A stretch of 64,000 nucleotides of DNA from Prevotella vespertina (GCF_009728485.1 NZ_VVIQ01000002.1:310001-374000), one strand, 5' to 3'; shown: positions 48,408 through 57,835, numbered from the stretch's first letter. Translations and numbers: made by a program. Notes: generated by a model from the letters alone, not told the origin.

Positions 48408-51400
48408 ATGAATACAATTCAGCAGCCCAATTCCCACATCTTTACCAACAGGAATGGGAATACGCTAATGAAAGAATTTGAGGGTGTATTACAGCACAAT
48501 CCTCAAATCAGAAACCTTGATGCTGTTGTAGGCTTTCTTCGTGCATCTGGCTACTTCTCCTTACGCCCTTTCCTTGATAATATTGGAAAGGTGAGAGTAC
48601 TGATAGGCATAGATGTAGACAAATATATCGCTAAAGCGGCACAGCAAGGAAAACTATTTTTTGGCGCAGAAGAAGAGGTTAAAGAAGAGTATCTCAGAAA
48701 GATAAGAACTGACATAGAAACTTCCAACTATCGTAAGGATATAGAAGATGGAATGTATTTAATGGTACAAGACCTTCTTGACAAAAAACTTGAATTACGC
48801 GCTCATCCTTCTAAAAAGATTCATGCAAAGATATATGTGCTATATCCCGATAATTTTAATCAGTACTCTCAAAGTATGGCCATTACAGGTTCAAGTAATT
48901 TATCAGGGAATGGATTAGGAATAACACAGGACAAGCAATATGAGTTCAATGTAAAGTTGGACCGATATGATGATGTGAAATTTGCAAAAGATGAATTCGA
49001 GCAGTTATGGAAAGAAGCTGAAGGTTGTGAAATAACTTCTGAAGATATAAAAGCAGCCATTGACAGGACCTATCTTAAAGGGGATGTTCCTCCTTATGAT
49101 CTTTACATTAAGATGCTAATGGAGTATTATGCTGACCGTGTACTTGAGACCGACAGTACTGATCCCTTTGATATGCCAGAGGGCTATACGAAATATGATT
49201 ATCAGATGGATGCCGTCATAGAAGGCTATCAAAAGCTTATTCGCTACGATGGATTCTTTCTCTCGGATGTGGTTGGCTTGGGTAAGACCATTGTTGCAAC
49301 CATGATTGCAAAGAAATTCCTTATAGAGAATGGTTATGAGCACACCAAGATTCTTGTAGTATACCCTCCAGCAGTAGAACAGAACTGGAAGTCTACTTTC
49401 AAAGATTTTGGTATAGACAAATACGCCAAGTTCATTACAAACGGTAGCTTAAGCAAGGTTCTTGATGAAGAGGATTATAATTATTGGAATGCAGAAGAAT
49501 ATGATCTCATACTTGTAGATGAGGCTCATAAATTCCGTAGTCATACCACATCAGCTTTTGAGCAACTTCAAGAAATTTGCAAGATGCCACGCTTAGAAGC
49601 AGGTAATATTCCTGGTTACAAAAAGAAGGTCATGCTTATTTCCGCAACTCCTATGAACAATTCTCCAGCTGATATCTATACGGAGATATTACTTTTCCAA
49701 GACCCTCGTCATTGTACCATTGATGGAGTTAGCAACCTTACTGCATTCTTTTCTCCATTGATAAAAGAATTCAAGAGACTACGAAAAAATAACAATACAA
49801 GTATTGAGGATTTTAAACGATTAGCAGAGAAGGTAAGAGACCGTATCATTAAACCATTAACTGTGCGTCGTACCCGAACAGATATAGAAAGTATACCCCG
49901 ATACAACAAGGATGTGAATGGATTTCCTAAAGTTGAACATCCAATTGAGAACCAGTATGAGCTAAATGAGCATTTAGCCAATCTCTTTGAACAGGCTATA
50001 CAGATTCTTGATAAGCAGCTTACCTATGCACGTTATCAAGCTATTGCATACTTAAAACCAGAAGTAGCAAATGGTCTTTATGACAATGCAGAGTTGATAA
50101 GCCGTAGCCTTGCAGGTATTCGAAAGAATGGACTTGTAAAGCGTTTGGAAAGTAGTTTCTACGCATTTCAAGTTTCTATAGAGAATTTCCATCAAGCCAA
50201 TCAGAATATGATTGACATGTTTGATAATGACAAGGTCTATATTGCACCAGACCTTGACATCAATCTGCTATTGGAGTCTGGATTATCCGAAGAAGAAATC
50301 GAAGAGAAACTTAACGCTAAAGCTTCTAACAATCCTAAGAACGCAATCTTTCATGCTGCTGATTTCCGTCCAGAGTTTATTGATATGTTACATAATGATC
50401 AAGCTATTCTTGAACAAATGTTAGCTGACTGGAAAGATATTTCTGATGAAGATGATTCTAAGTTTGCCAAGTTTAATGAGTTACTAAAACATGAACTTTT
50501 CAGAAGTGATCGAAACCCAGAGAAAAAGTTAGTTGTGTTCTCTGAGTCAGTTGATACTGTTGACTATCTAAAACGTAGAATCAATCGTAAGGACGTATTA
50601 GTAATCTCTGCACAGAATCGCAATAAACAATTTAAGACAATACGTGAGAACTTTGATGCTAACTACAAGCAGAAGTTCAACGAGTATAATATCATCCTGA
50701 CGACAGACGTACTGGCAGAAGGTGTCAACTTACATCGTTCTAATGTGATTGTGAATTATGATACGCCGTGGAATTCGACAAGGCTGATGCAGCGTATTGG
50801 TCGTGTTAATCGTATTGGTTCTGCCTCAAAGCATATCTATAACTATGTTTTCTACCCTTCAAGGGAAGGTAATAAACAAATTAATCTGAACCAGATTGCA
50901 TTAAGCAAAATCCAATCATTTCATAGTACATTTGGCGAGGACAATCAAATTTATTCTCAAGAAGAAATTATAGACCGTAACCTAAGTAAATTATTTGAAG
51001 AAGGAGTGAACGAGCAAAAGAAAGATATTAACAAGGAACTACCTTTCTATGAAGAGCTTCGTACTCTCTTTAAGACGAACCGACAGGAATACAACCGTAT
51101 TGCTAAGATATCCTTGCGCAGTCGAACAGGGCGAGAGTCTAAAACTATTAATGGTGTTACGCTATCTGAAGACACACTGGTATTCTTAAAGACAAACTTC
51201 CGAAAAGTGTTCTTCCTTGTGTCGGAAAATGCTCAAGAAATTTCCGTTCTTGATGCACTTAATTACTTCAAAGCAACTAAGGATGAGAAACCTGTTACTC
51301 GTATAAGCAACCATCACAAGCATGTGGAGAAAGCCTTGACAAAGTTCCGTACTATTCAAGACGAGGAAATCCGTATACAAGAAACCTCGCAGAAAGATCT

Positions 51401-51728
51401 CTCTAATCTGGGTGCTCAGGTTAGTACGGCTATCAATCTGTTGAACAACTTTATGAATGAGATTGGAGACAATGACCTTTACATCAAAGTTGCACATCTG
51501 AAAACATTGGTAGAGCGTGGTGTTATCACCTATATTGCCAAGCGTTTACAACGTATCCAGAAAAACCTTCGACGTACTGGCGGTAAAGCTCGAATGACAC
51601 ATGATGAGGCCTTCAGCGAAATCATCACAATGGCGCAAAAGTATGCCCCTTATTATATTGCAGAAGAAACAATGTTGAATCAACAAGAAACAGACGCAGA
51701 AATTATACTTTCCGAAAGTTTCCAATAA
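48408..51728 (+). CDS. PLD-nuclease / SNF2-type helicase fusion
   Basis: The 1106-aa protein begins with a phospholipase D-like domain (HAKIYV near residue 137 and GSSNLSGNG near 161: the HxK...N active half-site). An SF2 helicase follows, with SDVVGLGKT near 288, LVDEAHKF near 370, LISATPMNN, LTTDVLAEGVNL and RLMQRIGRVNRIGS near 795. A helical C-terminal part ends the protein. PLD domains can cut DNA as dimers, so this may be the translocating nuclease of a restriction system whose methyltransferase is the next gene, 15 bp away. The same architecture also occurs as a lone helicase annotation. Confidence 0.85.
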   Translation: MNTIQQPNSHIFTNRNGNTLMKEFEGVLQHNPQIRNLDAVVGFLRASGYFSLRPFLDNIGKVRVLIGIDVDKYIAKAAQQGKLFFGAEEEVKEEYLRKIRTDIETSNYRKDIEDGMYLMVQDLLDKKLELRAHPSKKIHAKIYVLYPDNFNQYSQSMAITGSSNLSGNGLGITQDKQYEFNVKLDRYDDVKFAKDEFEQLWKEAEGCEITSEDIKAAIDRTYLKGDVPPYDLYIKMLMEYYADRVLETDSTDPFDMPEGYTKYDYQMDAVIEGYQKLIRYDGFFLSDVVGLGKTIVATMIAKKFLIENGYEHTKILVVYPPAVEQNWKSTFKDFGIDKYAKFITNGSLSKVLDEEDYNYWNAEEYDLILVDEAHKFRSHTTSAFEQLQEICKMPRLEAGNIPGYKKKVMLISATPMNNSPADIYTEILLFQDPRHCTIDGVSNLTAFFSPLIKEFKRLRKNNNTSIEDFKRLAEKVRDRIIKPLTVRRTRTDIESIPRYNKDVNGFPKVEHPIENQYELNEHLANLFEQAIQILDKQLTYARYQAIAYLKPEVANGLYDNAELISRSLAGIRKNGLVKRLESSFYAFQVSIENFHQANQNMIDMFDNDKVYIAPDLDINLLLESGLSEEEIEEKLNAKASNNPKNAIFHAADFRPEFIDMLHNDQAILEQMLADWKDISDEDDSKFAKFNELLKHELFRSDRNPEKKLVVFSESVDTVDYLKRRINRKDVLVISAQNRNKQFKTIRENFDANYKQKFNEYNIILTTDVLAEGVNLHRSNVIVNYDTPWNSTRLMQRIGRVNRIGSASKHIYNYVFYPSREGNKQINLNQIALSKIQSFHSTFGEDNQIYSQEEIIDRNLSKLFEEGVNEQKKDINKELPFYEELRTLFKTNRQEYNRIAKISLRSRTGRESKTINGVTLSEDTLVFLKTNFRKVFFLVSENAQEISVLDALNYFKATKDEKPVTRISNHHKHVEKALTKFRTIQDEEIRIQETSQKDLSNLGAQVSTAINLLNNFMNEIGDNDLYIKVAHLKTLVERGVITYIAKRLQRIQKNLRRTGGKARMTHDEAFSEIITMAQKYAPYYIAEETMLNQQETDAEIILSESFQ

Positions 51729-51743
51729 ATCAAATATCGAACA

Positions 51744-54700
51744 ATGAATTACAAAGAGATTATTGAATCAAAATATAACCGTGAATCATGGCAGCAACTG
51801 CTTCATGACATATTCCTGAACAAGGTTACTTTTCATAATAGTCCAGGAAAGGTTCATGTAAGCAGTCATTTGGCTAAAGAAGCATTAAACTTGGGTTACA
51901 TAAAATTGTCAGATGGTTTGACTATTGCCATTTACGAAGTAGAACTTGCAGACAATGTAGACATTGAGCGTAATCGGCGTGGCATTCGTGATATGCTCAC
52001 CACGGACTGGCGCACCAATCATGCAGGTGCTTTTATGTTCTGCTATCGCAAGAATGAAAGCATACTACGTTTCTCCTATGTAAGCGAGACTTGGGGCTTC
52101 AACAAACAGGGAGAATATGAAAAAATATCTACTGATACAAAACGTTATACCTATTTGCTTGGAGAAGGACGTGGATGCCACACAGCTATAAAGCAGTTTG
52201 GCAAGTTGAAAGAAAGTAAGCAAGCTTTAACTGACATCACCGAAGCCTTTTCTGTTGAGACACTCACCAAACAATTCTACAAAGACTTGTTTGAGTGGTA
52301 TCAGTGGGCTATAGACGACTCTACTCAGGTAACCTTCCCTAATAATATAACTACGGAAGATGATGATAGGGACGATGTAGAAAAGAAGGTTATACGTATG
52401 ATAACCCGTATTATGTTTGTATGGTTTATCAAACAGAAGGAATTGGTACCAAACCGAATCTTTGATATTGAATATCTTTCAACAATACTGAAAGAGTTCG
52501 ACCCATATAGCACGACTGTTGGAAACTACTACAATGCCATCCTTCAGAATCTTTTCTTTGCTACCTTGAATTGTGCCATTGAGGACGAGAAGGGCAATAC
52601 ACGTAAATTTGCCACTTCAACTAAACGAGATGTCAAGACATTATATAGATACGCTGAAATGTTCTCTATCAGCGAACAGGAAATTGTCAACCTCTTCTCA
52701 GAAGTTCCGTTCTTGAATGGAGGCCTCTTTGAGTGTTTAGATAAGACACGCTATATTGATGGTGTTGAACAATGCTATAATTTTGATGGGTTCAGTCGTA
52801 ATGATGCTCGTTTTGCGGATGGTCGATACAAGCATCGTGCTGTAGTTCCGAACATTCTTTTCTTTGAACCAGAGAAAGGATTGCTCTCCATTCTGAGCCG
52901 ATATAACTTTACTATTGAGGAGAACTCACCTGAGGAACAGCAGGTAGCACTTGACCCTGAACTATTAGGTAAAGTCTTCGAAAACTTGTTGGGTGCCTAT
53001 AACCCAGAAACAAAAGAGACGGCACGCAACCAAAGTGGCTCATTCTATACACCACGTGAGATAGTCAATTATATGGTTGATGAAAGTCTCATTGCCTATT
53101 TGGGAAACAATGACTTTGTTCGTTCACTTTTCTCTTATGATTTCACTTTTGACAAAGCAAAGAGTAATGAATATCTAAAGATTGCTGACAAACTAAAGGC
53201 TGTCAAGATACTTGACCCTGCTTGTGGCTCTGGTGCTTTTCCTATGGGACTGCTCAACAGAATGATTGACATCCTTGAACGAATATCACCTAATGAAGAT
53301 ATTTATGAACTCAAACTGTCTGTTATAGAGAACTGCCTATACGGCAGTGATATACAGAGTATTGCAGCACAGATAACAAAACTGCGCTTCTTCATTTCCT
53401 TAATATGTAATTGTGAGAAAGATGCCTCTAAACCAAACTTCGGCATCCCAACATTGCCTAACCTTGAAACTAATTTTGTTTCAGCAAACTCACTTATTGC
53501 AAAGAAGAAGGAAGACCGTCAGTTAAACCTCTTTAAAAGTGAAGAGATAGAGTCAATAAAGAAAGAATTACATCAGATACGTCATCTACATTTTTCTGCT
53601 AAGTCGACTTCTACAAAACATCGCTTAAGAGAGAAGGATTTAGACTTACGCAAAAAACTAATAGAACTTTTATCTGATGAGAATAATTTTGCATCTGATG
53701 ATGCCAAACAACTTGCAGAATGGAATCCATACGACCAAAATGCAGTTAGTCCGTTCTTTGATCCTGAATGGATGTTTGGCGTTAATAATGGATTCGATAT
53801 TGTTATTGGCAATCCGCCATACATACAACTTCAAAACAATGGTGGAGAATTAGCGAAACTGTATGAAGGGTGTGGATATTCCACCTTTGACCGTAAAGGT
53901 GATATCTATTGTCTGTTCTATGAACGTGGATGGCAGCTATTGAAGAAGGATGGGCACTTATGCTATATTACGTCCAACAAATGGATGCGTGCAGGATATG
54001 GAGAGAAGACAAGAGACTTCTTTGCAAATAAGACAAACCCATTGCTACTTATAGACTTTGCTGGAGTGAAGATCTTTGAGAGTGCTACTGTTGACACAAA
54101 TATCTTACTTTTCTCAAGGTCTAATAACCAGCATAAAACAACCTGTGCCATTACCAATAAGCAGAATAAAGATAGCGTAAAGAATTTGAGCGATTTTGTG
54201 CGGCAACAAGATACCATTTGTGACTTCTCAACATCGGATAGTTGGGTAATCTTGTCACCTATCGAGCAAAGCATCAAACGTAAGATAGAAGCAGTCGGTA
54301 CACCATTAAAAGATTGGGATATCCAAATCAACTATGGCATAAAGACAGGATGTAACGAGGCTTTTATAATATCGACAGAGAAAAGGAAAGAAATCCTTGA
54401 TAACTGTCAAACTGAGGACGAACGTAAAAGAACAGCTGAACTTATTCGACCAATTCTGCGCGGCAGGGATATAAAGAGATATGGCTATGTGGACAATGGA
54501 TTATTCTTAATCAACACCCACAATGGCATTAGAAACAAACTCCCACGCATTGACATCAACGATTATCCTGCTGTAAAGACACATTTAGACCAATATTGGG
54601 ACAGAATCTCCACTCGTGCGGATAAAGGTGACACTCCATATAATCTTCGTAACTGCGCTTATTTGGAGGATTTTTCTAAGCCAAAAGTTGTATACATGGA

Positions 54701-55091
54701 AATACAAACCGATAATCCAGAAGAAGGTTACCCATTCCCATGCTATTCTTATGATGACAATAGGTGTATTGTCTTAAATACTGCATACATAATGAGTAGT
54801 GAAACTACAGACCCAAGATATGTACTTGGTATACTTAACTCAAGACTAGGAAAGTTCCTTGTAAAGCTGTATGTAATCCAATTGCAAGAAAGGCAATTCA
54901 GGATGTTGTCTCAATATGTTATGAATTTTCCTATAGCACATCCAACAAAAGAACAAGAAAACGAAATGATACACCTTGTACAAGATGTATTAGTACACCA
55001 ATCTTTGGCATCAGAAAAAAGAATTGATAACCTTGCATTTCAAATATACGGTCTTACAGAAATAGAGATTAAATCACTTATTAGCAGGTAG
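51744..55091 (+). CDS. Eco57I-like adenine DNA methyltransferase with swappable specificity region
   Basis: The 1115-aa protein has LDPACGSGAFPMGL near residue 490 (S-adenosylmethionine binding), NPPYIQ near 690 (N6-adenine catalysis) and a C-terminal TaqI-like specificity domain. From residue 816 to 903 the DNA (54190-54451) is repeated in inverse at 55765-56026. Residues 904-974 form a first variable half, and a perfect 22-bp inverted repeat (54665-54686) starts the second half. The downstream cassette supplies alternative halves in frame. I see no nuclease motif in the N-terminal part, so cleavage is likely done by the PLD-helicase partner. Confidence 0.87.
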   Translation: MNYKEIIESKYNRESWQQLLHDIFLNKVTFHNSPGKVHVSSHLAKEALNLGYIKLSDGLTIAIYEVELADNVDIERNRRGIRDMLTTDWRTNHAGAFMFCYRKNESILRFSYVSETWGFNKQGEYEKISTDTKRYTYLLGEGRGCHTAIKQFGKLKESKQALTDITEAFSVETLTKQFYKDLFEWYQWAIDDSTQVTFPNNITTEDDDRDDVEKKVIRMITRIMFVWFIKQKELVPNRIFDIEYLSTILKEFDPYSTTVGNYYNAILQNLFFATLNCAIEDEKGNTRKFATSTKRDVKTLYRYAEMFSISEQEIVNLFSEVPFLNGGLFECLDKTRYIDGVEQCYNFDGFSRNDARFADGRYKHRAVVPNILFFEPEKGLLSILSRYNFTIEENSPEEQQVALDPELLGKVFENLLGAYNPETKETARNQSGSFYTPREIVNYMVDESLIAYLGNNDFVRSLFSYDFTFDKAKSNEYLKIADKLKAVKILDPACGSGAFPMGLLNRMIDILERISPNEDIYELKLSVIENCLYGSDIQSIAAQITKLRFFISLICNCEKDASKPNFGIPTLPNLETNFVSANSLIAKKKEDRQLNLFKSEEIESIKKELHQIRHLHFSAKSTSTKHRLREKDLDLRKKLIELLSDENNFASDDAKQLAEWNPYDQNAVSPFFDPEWMFGVNNGFDIVIGNPPYIQLQNNGGELAKLYEGCGYSTFDRKGDIYCLFYERGWQLLKKDGHLCYITSNKWMRAGYGEKTRDFFANKTNPLLLIDFAGVKIFESATVDTNILLFSRSNNQHKTTCAITNKQNKDSVKNLSDFVRQQDTICDFSTSDSWVILSPIEQSIKRKIEAVGTPLKDWDIQINYGIKTGCNEAFIISTEKRKEILDNCQTEDERKRTAELIRPILRGRDIKRYGYVDNGLFLINTHNGIRNKLPRIDINDYPAVKTHLDQYWDRISTRADKGDTPYNLRNCAYLEDFSKPKVVYMEIQTDNPEEGYPFPCYSYDDNRCIVLNTAYIMSSETTDPRYVLGILNSRLGKFLVKLYVIQLQERQFRMLSQYVMNFPIAHPTKEQENEMIHLVQDVLVHQSLASEKRIDNLAFQIYGLTEIEIKSLISR
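54190..54451. repeat. Left arm of a 262-bp inverted repeat in the methyltransferase gene
   Basis: This segment and 55765-56026 are inverse copies of equal length. Over the 95 bp nearest the variable region (54357-54451 and 55765-55859) they differ at only 2 positions, while the far half differs at many, mostly third codon positions. The arm ends with CTTATTCGACC, after which the two copies diverge at once. Confidence 0.9.
54665..54686. repeat. 22-bp inverted repeat, active copy, start of second specificity half
   Basis: GGAGGATTTTTCTAAGCCAA plus two A, encoding EDFSKPK, is repeated perfectly in inverse at 55497-55518. Inversion between the two keeps the reading frame and would exchange the C-terminal specificity half. 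Confidence 0.85.
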
Positions 55092-55496
55092 ATTCAAAAC
55101 TACCTGCTAATGGCTTAATCAAAGGTTTAAGGATTCCAAATAACTTATTTCTTCAATATCTAACCCATATATTGCATATATGCGCTCAGAAAGAATTCGC
55201 TTCAAGTTACTATTGGCTGGAGTACTGAGTAACTGTTCAACAATTTCTACAACCTCCTCATTTATGGTGGAGGGAATAGGAAAGAGTATAATGTTTTGTG
55301 CCCCAACTTGAGCATCACCGACTCCTGTTTTATTCATATTAGTAATTTCACTGTACCATATTAGGGGTGACGAATTTAAGAATCCTAAGATGTGTGCTAG
55401 ATGATTGCCTGTTAGTAGATAGCAAGCATTGTTCAGCATTATACCATTGTTGTCTATTGCAAAAGCCAACCGGCTTCCAATAATCTTCCAAATAAT

Positions 55497-55518
55497 TTTT
55501 GGCTTAGAAAAATCCTCC
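55497..55518. repeat. 22-bp inverted repeat, silent copy
   Basis: Exact inverse of 54665-54686. Its right end (CCTCC at 55514-55518) is also the left breakpoint of the flipped 246-bp segment. Confidence 0.85.
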
Positions 55519-55764
55519 GATTTTGCGTGGCAGGGATATTAAGAGATATAGGTATGAGTGGGCTGAATTATGGCTTATTGCCACTTTCCCCTCACGCCAT
55601 TACAATATTGATGAATACCCAGCTATCAAACAATATCTGCTTTCTTTCGGTATTGAAAGGTTGGAGCAAACAGGCAAAACGCATATTGTAAATGGTGAGA
55701 AAGTGAAAGCCCGAAAGAGAACCAGCAATAAGTGGTTTGAGACACAAGATAGCATTAGTTATTG
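55519..55764 (+). repeat. Flipped 246-bp half-specificity segment
   Basis: The segment is 82 codons long. Its borders read AATCCTCC|GATTTTGCG on the left and GTTATTG|GGTCGAATAAG on the right. Reinversion produces CTTATTCGACC|GATTTTGCG and GTTATTG|GGAGGATTTT, which match the active gene's own junctions in sequence and frame. The two borders share only a CC dinucleotide and weak flanking similarity, as expected of a site-specific recombinase with a 2-bp core rather than homologous recombination. Confidence 0.85.
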
Positions 55765-56026
55765 GGTCGAATAAGTTCAGCCGTTCTTTTACGTTCGTCC
55801 TCAGTTTGACAGTTATTAAGGATTTCTTTCCTTTTCTCTGTCGATATTATAAAAGCCTCATTACAGCCAGTTTTAATGCCATAATTAATTTGGATATCCC
55901 AATCCTTTAATGGTGTTCCCACTGCCTCTATCTTGCGTTTGATACTTTGCTCAATAGGTGACAGTATTACCCAACTATCTGATGTGGAGAAATCGCACGC
56001 TGTATGCTGCTGCTGTACAAAATCGC
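55765..56026. repeat. Right arm of the 262-bp inverted repeat
   Basis: Inverse copy of 54190-54451. Its outer end at about 56026 coincides with the point where the ASCH gene loses its normal sequence, so the cassette border is defined on both sides. Confidence 0.9.
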
Positions 56027-56377
56027 TCTAATAGGTTCATCAAAGATATAGGCATCCTCTATATGCCATTGATGTTTCACTGGTACTGCCCAGACCGAAG
56101 TAGAGTCGTCGCAATCTCCATTTACTGTTACATAACCAATGATTGCTGAGTACTCCAGGTCTTCATACTCAGGGAAATTACCGAACATTTGTTCGTTCTC
56201 TATTTCATTGTTTACGTTAAAGATGGTGCGATCAGCGAAATTCTTTGGAGCTTTCGTCGATGAGACATGTATCAAGATGCGGCCCTTATAGTTGGGAGCC
56301 CACGTTCTGTTCTCTATGTCTTTCAGCCCGCTCACTAATAATGAGGCCCATGGCTGTCTTACGGATAATGTTTTCAT
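55967..56377 (-). CDS. ASCH-domain protein, C terminus replaced by the cassette
   Basis: The 136-aa product begins MKTLSVRQPWASLLVSGLKD and continues ENRTWAPNYKGRILIHVSS, a clear ASCH domain, a PUA-like fold thought to bind RNA or modified bases. After FDEPIR (near 56027) the frame enters the silent cassette out of phase and ends within 20 residues. The expected family tail is therefore lost, and the protein may or may not still work. It is the last gene after DUF2130 on the minus strand. Confidence 0.75.
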   Translation of the reverse strand: MKTLSVRQPWASLLVSGLKDIENRTWAPNYKGRILIHVSSTKAPKNFADRTIFNVNNEIENEQMFGNFPEYEDLEYSAIIGYVTVNGDCDDSTSVWAVPVKHQWHIEDAYIFDEPIRAILYSSSIQRAISPHQIVG

Positions 56378-56425
56378 CTTCTCAAGTATTTAATAGATAA
56401 GGATTCTACAGTAACGACACAACGC

Positions 56426-57835
56426 CTATTCCTCGTCGTCTGTGATTTCTACTGCTGCCTGTGCATTCCGAGCCTCATCAAACTTCGCCTTCATCGTTGG
56501 GTTATTAGTTGTGAGTCTACGAATGGTCAATTTCTCGGTATCCTTAGTAGCAAGGCGCAGGTTGTTTTCACTACTAACCAACTCCGCACGCACCTTTTGC
56601 AGTTTAGATATGGTAGCGTCTATATCCCTAATCGCATCATCAAACTTTCTTGTATAGAGCTCATAATGTCTACTAAACTTTTCTTTGAAGTCCTCCATCT
56701 TTGCCTCAAAGTTCGTTACATCCACCTCCTTACTCTGTGCTAAGATGAGTTGCTTCTTGTATTCCAAAGCGTTCTTCGATGCCTGCACCAACAGTGTGAT
56801 GAAAGTCACAAAGAATTGTGGGCGAATAACATACATCTTCGGATAGACATGACTCTTATTTACGATACCACTGTTATATAGCTCACTGTCTGCCTCCAAC
56901 AAACTGACCAACACGGCATACTCACATCCCTTCTTCTTTCTATCCTCATCTAACTTCTTCAAGAAGTCTTCGTTCTTATGTTTGGTGGCAGTAGTATCCA
57001 TCTCGTTCTTCATCTCAAACATGATAGATAGGTATTCTGTCCCATCCTCACTATCTCGGAAGATGAAATCACCCTTCGTACCATCACTGGCATCATTGTC
57101 TTTTTCAAAATAAGCATTAGGCATCAGTGGACGCAGATAACGTTCGAACTCATCACTACAATGCTGCTCTAACGTCTCACCGACCATCTTTGTAGACATC
57201 TTCGACTTCAGTTCCTTGTAATAGTCTATCTGCTCTTGCTTCATCCGCAACTCTCTCTCATGTTGCTTCTGCAAGTCTGCTTCATGTAGCTGAGCCTTAC
57301 TCCTCTCCTGCTCTATCTCGTTCTGCAGCATCACAATCTTGTTTTCTTTCTCTTGTGCTGCCTGCTGCGCCTTGTTACGCTCATCCATCACAGCCAACTG
57401 CAGTTTGTCACCACTCTGGCTGATCTCAGACTTTAACTCACTGATCGTCTTTTCCTTTTCAGCGAGTGCAATCTTCATTTCACTTGTCTTCTGCGACTCT
57501 ATCCCTTCTAACCGTGCTTTAAGTTTAGCTATCTCCTCATTCATCTCCGACTTCTGTCGAGACAGCTCACTCTCTTTCTCACCTTTTAGTCGCTCTATCT
57601 CAGCCACCTTCTGACCTAATTCCTTCTCCTTTTCCGACAACTTATTTTGGAATGTCTGCTCGGTCTTCGTCGTAACCAACGCCAATTCTGCCTTGTTACG
57701 CTCGTCCATCTCAGTCATTCTTCTCTTCACCTCAGCTTCGATTTCCTTAGTCTTAACCTGGTTCAATATAGAAGCATAGTCGGCCTCATCCACCTTGAAG
57801 ATATTTCCACACTTAGGGCATTTTAGTTCTTTCAT
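56426..57835 (-). CDS. DUF2130 protein: zinc ribbon, coiled coil, nuclease-like domain
   Basis: The 469-aa protein starts with LKCPKCGNIFKVDE, half of a zinc ribbon. A coiled coil of about 180 residues follows, then the DUF2130 domain (HCSDEFERYLRPLMP, GTKGDFIFRD, SIMFEMKNEMD, CEYAVLVSLLE). The last part resembles PD-(D/E)xK nucleases such as RmuC relatives, with Asp, Glu and Lys in place. It is often found beside type I restriction genes, as here. The exact role is unknown. Confidence 0.82.
   Translation of the reverse strand: MKELKCPKCGNIFKVDEADYASILNQVKTKEIEAEVKRRMTEMDERNKAELALVTTKTEQTFQNKLSEKEKELGQKVAEIERLKGEKESELSRQKSEMNEEIAKLKARLEGIESQKTSEMKIALAEKEKTISELKSEISQSGDKLQLAVMDERNKAQQAAQEKENKIVMLQNEIEQERSKAQLHEADLQKQHERELRMKQEQIDYYKELKSKMSTKMVGETLEQHCSDEFERYLRPLMPNAYFEKDNDASDGTKGDFIFRDSEDGTEYLSIMFEMKNEMDTTATKHKNEDFLKKLDEDRKKKGCEYAVLVSLLEADSELYNSGIVNKSHVYPKMYVIRPQFFVTFITLLVQASKNALEYKKQLILAQSKEVDVTNFEAKMEDFKEKFSRHYELYTRKFDDAIRDIDATISKLQKVRAELVSSENNLRLATKDTEKLTIRRLTTNNPTMKAKFDEARNAQAAVEITDDEE

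Larger units (their letters stand above)
55119..56026 (-). pseudogene. Silent inverted methyltransferase 3' cassette with one half flipped
   Basis: Read on the minus strand, 56026-55765 matches methyltransferase codons up to Glu-Leu-Ile-Arg-Pro. The next 246 bp (55764-55519) lie in the opposite orientation and on the plus strand encode RGRDIKRYRYEWAELWLIA...FETQDSISYW, an alternative first specificity half. From 55518 to 55119 the minus strand again encodes the second half, starting EDFSKPKIIW and ending SLESLNL-like with a stop. Flipping only 55519-55764 yields one continuous frame: Arg-Pro-Ile-Leu-Arg-Gly...Ser-Tyr-Trp-Glu-Asp-Phe. The cassette has no start codon and no methylase motifs, so it is silent. 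Confidence 0.9.

Noticed and set aside
55523-55774. Independent plus-strand gene of 83 codons
   Set aside because: It is the flipped first half of the silent methyltransferase cassette, with no own start signal.
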